From an uncultured Clostridia bacterium (lineage in GTDB: Bacteria > Bacillota > Clostridia > Christensenellales > Borkfalkiaceae): a stretch of 14,508 nt of DNA. Positions within the stretch are counted from its first letter, which is position 1; the number at the start of each line of letters is the position of its first letter. The position numbers and the translations under genes were made by a program. Under the pieces are notes generated by a model that worked only from the letters and a program-made list of their open reading frames with translations, was not told the origin of the DNA and ran no database searches. Shown here piece after piece: positions 12,684-14,508 of the stretch. The DNA lies in the NCBI GenBank assembly GCA_944376035.1, contig CALWBJ010000049.1, positions 1 through 14,508 of the forward strand. The letters run 5' to 3'.

Positions 12684-13435
12684 CAGTTCAGTTCCCTCCA
12701 GATTTTTTCGAACCATGATCCGAATTCGGGGTTTTCTCTTCTGCGCAGAGGCGAGTCTCCTTTTATCTGAGGCTTGTGAACGCTTTTCACCTTTGACGGT
12801 CTGGCGGTAAGCACTAAGATTATGTCAGACATAGAGATTGCTTCCGATATGTCGTGAGTAACTAAAACAGTAGTTTTTTTCTCTTCTTTTATGATGTTGT
12901 AAACATCGTCGCAAACGGAAAGCCGAGTCTGATAATCGAGTGCCGAAAAGGGCTCGTCTAAGAGGAGTAGTTTAGGCTCGGATACGAGTGTACGTATCAG
13001 AGCCGCCCTCTGTCTCATGCCTCCTGAAAGTTGGTCAGGGTAGTTTTTTATAAAGTCTTTCAGTCCGTATTTTTCGAGAAGATTAAGTGCGTATTTTCTG
13101 TTTTCCGGTGTATTTTTCCCTTTTATTTCGAGTGGCAAAAGGACATTTTTTTCAATTGTCCGCCAGGGAAAAAGTTGGTCTTTTTGTAACATGTATCCGA
13201 GACTTTCGTTTCTGCCCGTTAGTTTTTTTCCTTCGAAAGAGATACTTCCGGAAGTCGGTTGAAGCAAACCGGCGATAAGCGAGAGTATGGTTGTTTTCCC
13301 GCAACCCGACGGTCCTATTATAGAAACGAACTGTCCGTCGTCGCAAGAGAAAGTAAGATTTTCAATTGCGGTTATTTCGTCGGTCATTGTCTGATAGGTG
13401 AAAGACACGTCTTTTAATTCCAAAAGTTTATTCAT
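12683..13435 (-). CDS. ABC importer ATPase, SsuB/TauB-type
   Basis: This 250-residue cytoplasmic subunit powers the importer. All nucleotide-binding elements are intact: Walker A GPSGCGKTT (41-49), Q-loop Q84, signature LSGGMRQR (136-143), Walker B ending in DEP (160-162), D-loop SALD (164-167) and switch H194. The sequence around LQKDQLFPWRTIEKNV is characteristic of the nitrate/sulfonate/taurine subfamily. The ATG at 13435 lies 34 bp after the stop of the binding-protein gene and has a modest GGCGGAT site. It sits between the binding protein and permease genes, so the operon has all three parts of an importer. Confidence 0.94.
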   Translation of the reverse strand: MNKLLELKDVSFTYQTMTDEITAIENLTFSCDDGQFVSIIGPSGCGKTTILSLIAGLLQPTSGSISFEGKKLTGRNESLGYMLQKDQLFPWRTIEKNVLLPLEIKGKNTPENRKYALNLLEKYGLKDFIKNYPDQLSGGMRQRAALIRTLVSEPKLLLLDEPFSALDYQTRLSVCDDVYNIIKEEKKTTVLVTHDISEAISMSDIILVLTARPSKVKSVHKPQIKGDSPLRRRENPEFGSWFEKIWRELN

Positions 13436-13469
13436 CGTTTTATCCGCCGTAAATCTTATTTGATATGAA

Positions 13470-14462
13470 TTAACCGAAGACTGCTTTTGCCAGAGAGTTA
13501 TCTACAATTTTATCGAACGGCGCTCTTTCCGTAAGTTCTCCCGCGCTGTCCATGATATCTTGTAATCTGTCGAAACTCGCTTCGGTAGCCTGTAAATCGG
13601 TTTTCCATGCATCGATACTCTTGTAACTGTTAATAGACGTCTCTATTGAGTCGATAGTAGTTGACGGAAATTGTTTTACGATGCATTCCGCTACTTCTTT
13701 TGAAGATTTTTCTTCAAGGAATTCATGTGCTTTTTTAATTGCTTTAAGGAAAGATTTTAAAGTTTCCTGATTATTTTCTATATAACTTCCGAGCGCTATG
13801 AATGAGGTATAGGGAATTTCTCCGCCTTGTTCGCCGACGCTCGCGACGATGTGCCACTTTCCGGTCGCCTCATATTCCGACGCGGTGGGTTCGAAAACCG
13901 TACAGTAATCGGCAGTTCCTTCGAGGAATGCGCTTGTCATAAGGTTAAACTGGACGTCGAAATTAAGGTCGTAATCAACGGTATTCTGCATATCGAGTTC
14001 TTTAAGTATATATTCAAAAGTCATAGCGGGGACGCCGCCTTTTCTGCCTGCAAGGATTTCTTTTCCTCTTAGGTCGGTCCATTCGAAGTCGGGTTCATCG
14101 TTTCTTGACACAAGGAAAGCCCCGTCTTTTTGTGTCAGTTGTCCGAAAACCTTGGGATAATCGGCTTTATCCTGATTATAAACGTAAATAACCGTTTCAG
14201 GTCCCATTAGTCCTATATGTGCGGTACCGGATAATACCGCGGTCATCGATTTATCCGCGCCGCCGCCGTTAGTGAGGTTGACTTTCAGGCCTTCCTCTTC
14301 AAAGTAGCCGTTTTCGATTGCGAGATACAGCGGTGCGTAGAATACCGAATGGGTAACTTCGTTAAGTTCGATAGTTTTTAAATTCCCTTGGGTATTGTTA
14401 CATGCCGAAAAGGGAATAAGCATAAGTATAAAGGTCATTAAAATTGCTGAAATTTTTTTCAT
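13470..14462 (-). CDS. ABC importer substrate-binding lipoprotein, NMT1/THI5-like
   Basis: The 330-residue protein begins with a lipoprotein signal: MKK, a hydrophobic core, and PFSAC with the lipidated cysteine at 21, so the mature protein should be tethered outside the membrane. The mature part has the NMT1/THI5/SsuA-like pattern VFYAPLYLAIENGYFEEEGL (residues 40-59), and AHIGLMGPETV (81-91), where such proteins form the ligand cleft between two lobes. Relatives bind aliphatic sulfonates, taurine, nitrate or thiamine pyrimidine precursors; the residues here do not settle which. The ATG at 14462 has GGAG eight bases upstream. It is the first gene of the minus-strand operon; only 46 bp upstream are in the window, too little to judge whether a riboswitch or operator controls it. 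Confidence 0.9.
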   Translation of the reverse strand: MKKISAILMTFILMLIPFSACNNTQGNLKTIELNEVTHSVFYAPLYLAIENGYFEEEGLKVNLTNGGGADKSMTAVLSGTAHIGLMGPETVIYVYNQDKADYPKVFGQLTQKDGAFLVSRNDEPDFEWTDLRGKEILAGRKGGVPAMTFEYILKELDMQNTVDYDLNFDVQFNLMTSAFLEGTADYCTVFEPTASEYEATGKWHIVASVGEQGGEIPYTSFIALGSYIENNQETLKSFLKAIKKAHEFLEEKSSKEVAECIVKQFPSTTIDSIETSINSYKSIDAWKTDLQATEASFDRLQDIMDSAGELTERAPFDKIVDNSLAKAVFG

Positions 14463-14508
14463 ACACAGTCTCCGTACTTTATTGTTCTATAAAATATAAT
14501 ATGAATTG

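Noticed and set aside
13470..14508. Thiamine (TPP) riboswitch controlling the ABC operon
   Set aside because: Only 46 bp upstream of the first gene is available and no THI-box sequence is visible; the substrate cannot be assigned to thiamine precursors on this evidence.

Overview
The window looks like chromosomal DNA of an anaerobic, spore-forming member of the Bacillota, most likely class Clostridia. The evidence is a full-length stage IV sporulation protein A with the Bacillus-type length and catalytic residues, strong purine-rich ribosome binding sites, frequent GTG/TTG starts, and low to moderate G+C genes separated by very AT-rich spacers. I cannot name a genus from the sequence alone.

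The left two thirds (96-8323, all + strand) is housekeeping. A good extended -10 promoter (38-66) leads a tight cluster: a four-helix membrane protein, nicotinate phosphoribosyltransferase (NAD salvage), a DivIVA-like coiled-coil protein, signal peptidase II (lspA) and an RluA/RluD-type pseudouridine synthase. The last three overlap by about 31 bp at each junction. The order divIVA-like, lspA, rluD matches the usual cell-division/lipoprotein neighbourhood of Bacillota. A second group follows: a small membrane protein, the ribosome-assembly GTPase Der, the acyltransferase PlsY with an unusual charged tail, and then spoIVA.

The middle (8324-11687) is a metal-response locus. A CadC/CzrA-class ArsR repressor with its own consensus promoter is followed by 955 bp of extremely AT-rich, repeat-laden spacer, then a Zn/Cd/Pb-type P1B ATPase. 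The spacer holds a second copy of the putative repressor operator, a five-unit 18-bp tandem repeat, a direct repeat, and perhaps a small minus-strand gene built on the tandem repeat.

The right end (11874-14462, - strand) is a three-gene ABC importer operon: lipoprotein binding protein, ATPase and permease of the nitrate/sulfonate/taurine/pyrimidine-precursor class. It converges on the ATPase gene and is separated from it by a bidirectional terminator.

The most unusual signal is an arrangement seen twice in a row. At spoIVA and at arsR the ribosome binding site or start codon lies in the right arm of a long inverted repeat, while the candidate promoter is placed so that the gene's own transcript starts after the left arm. 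Read-through RNA from the upstream gene would fold and hide the start; RNA from the gene's own promoter would not. This is a reading of the sequence, not a demonstrated mechanism.
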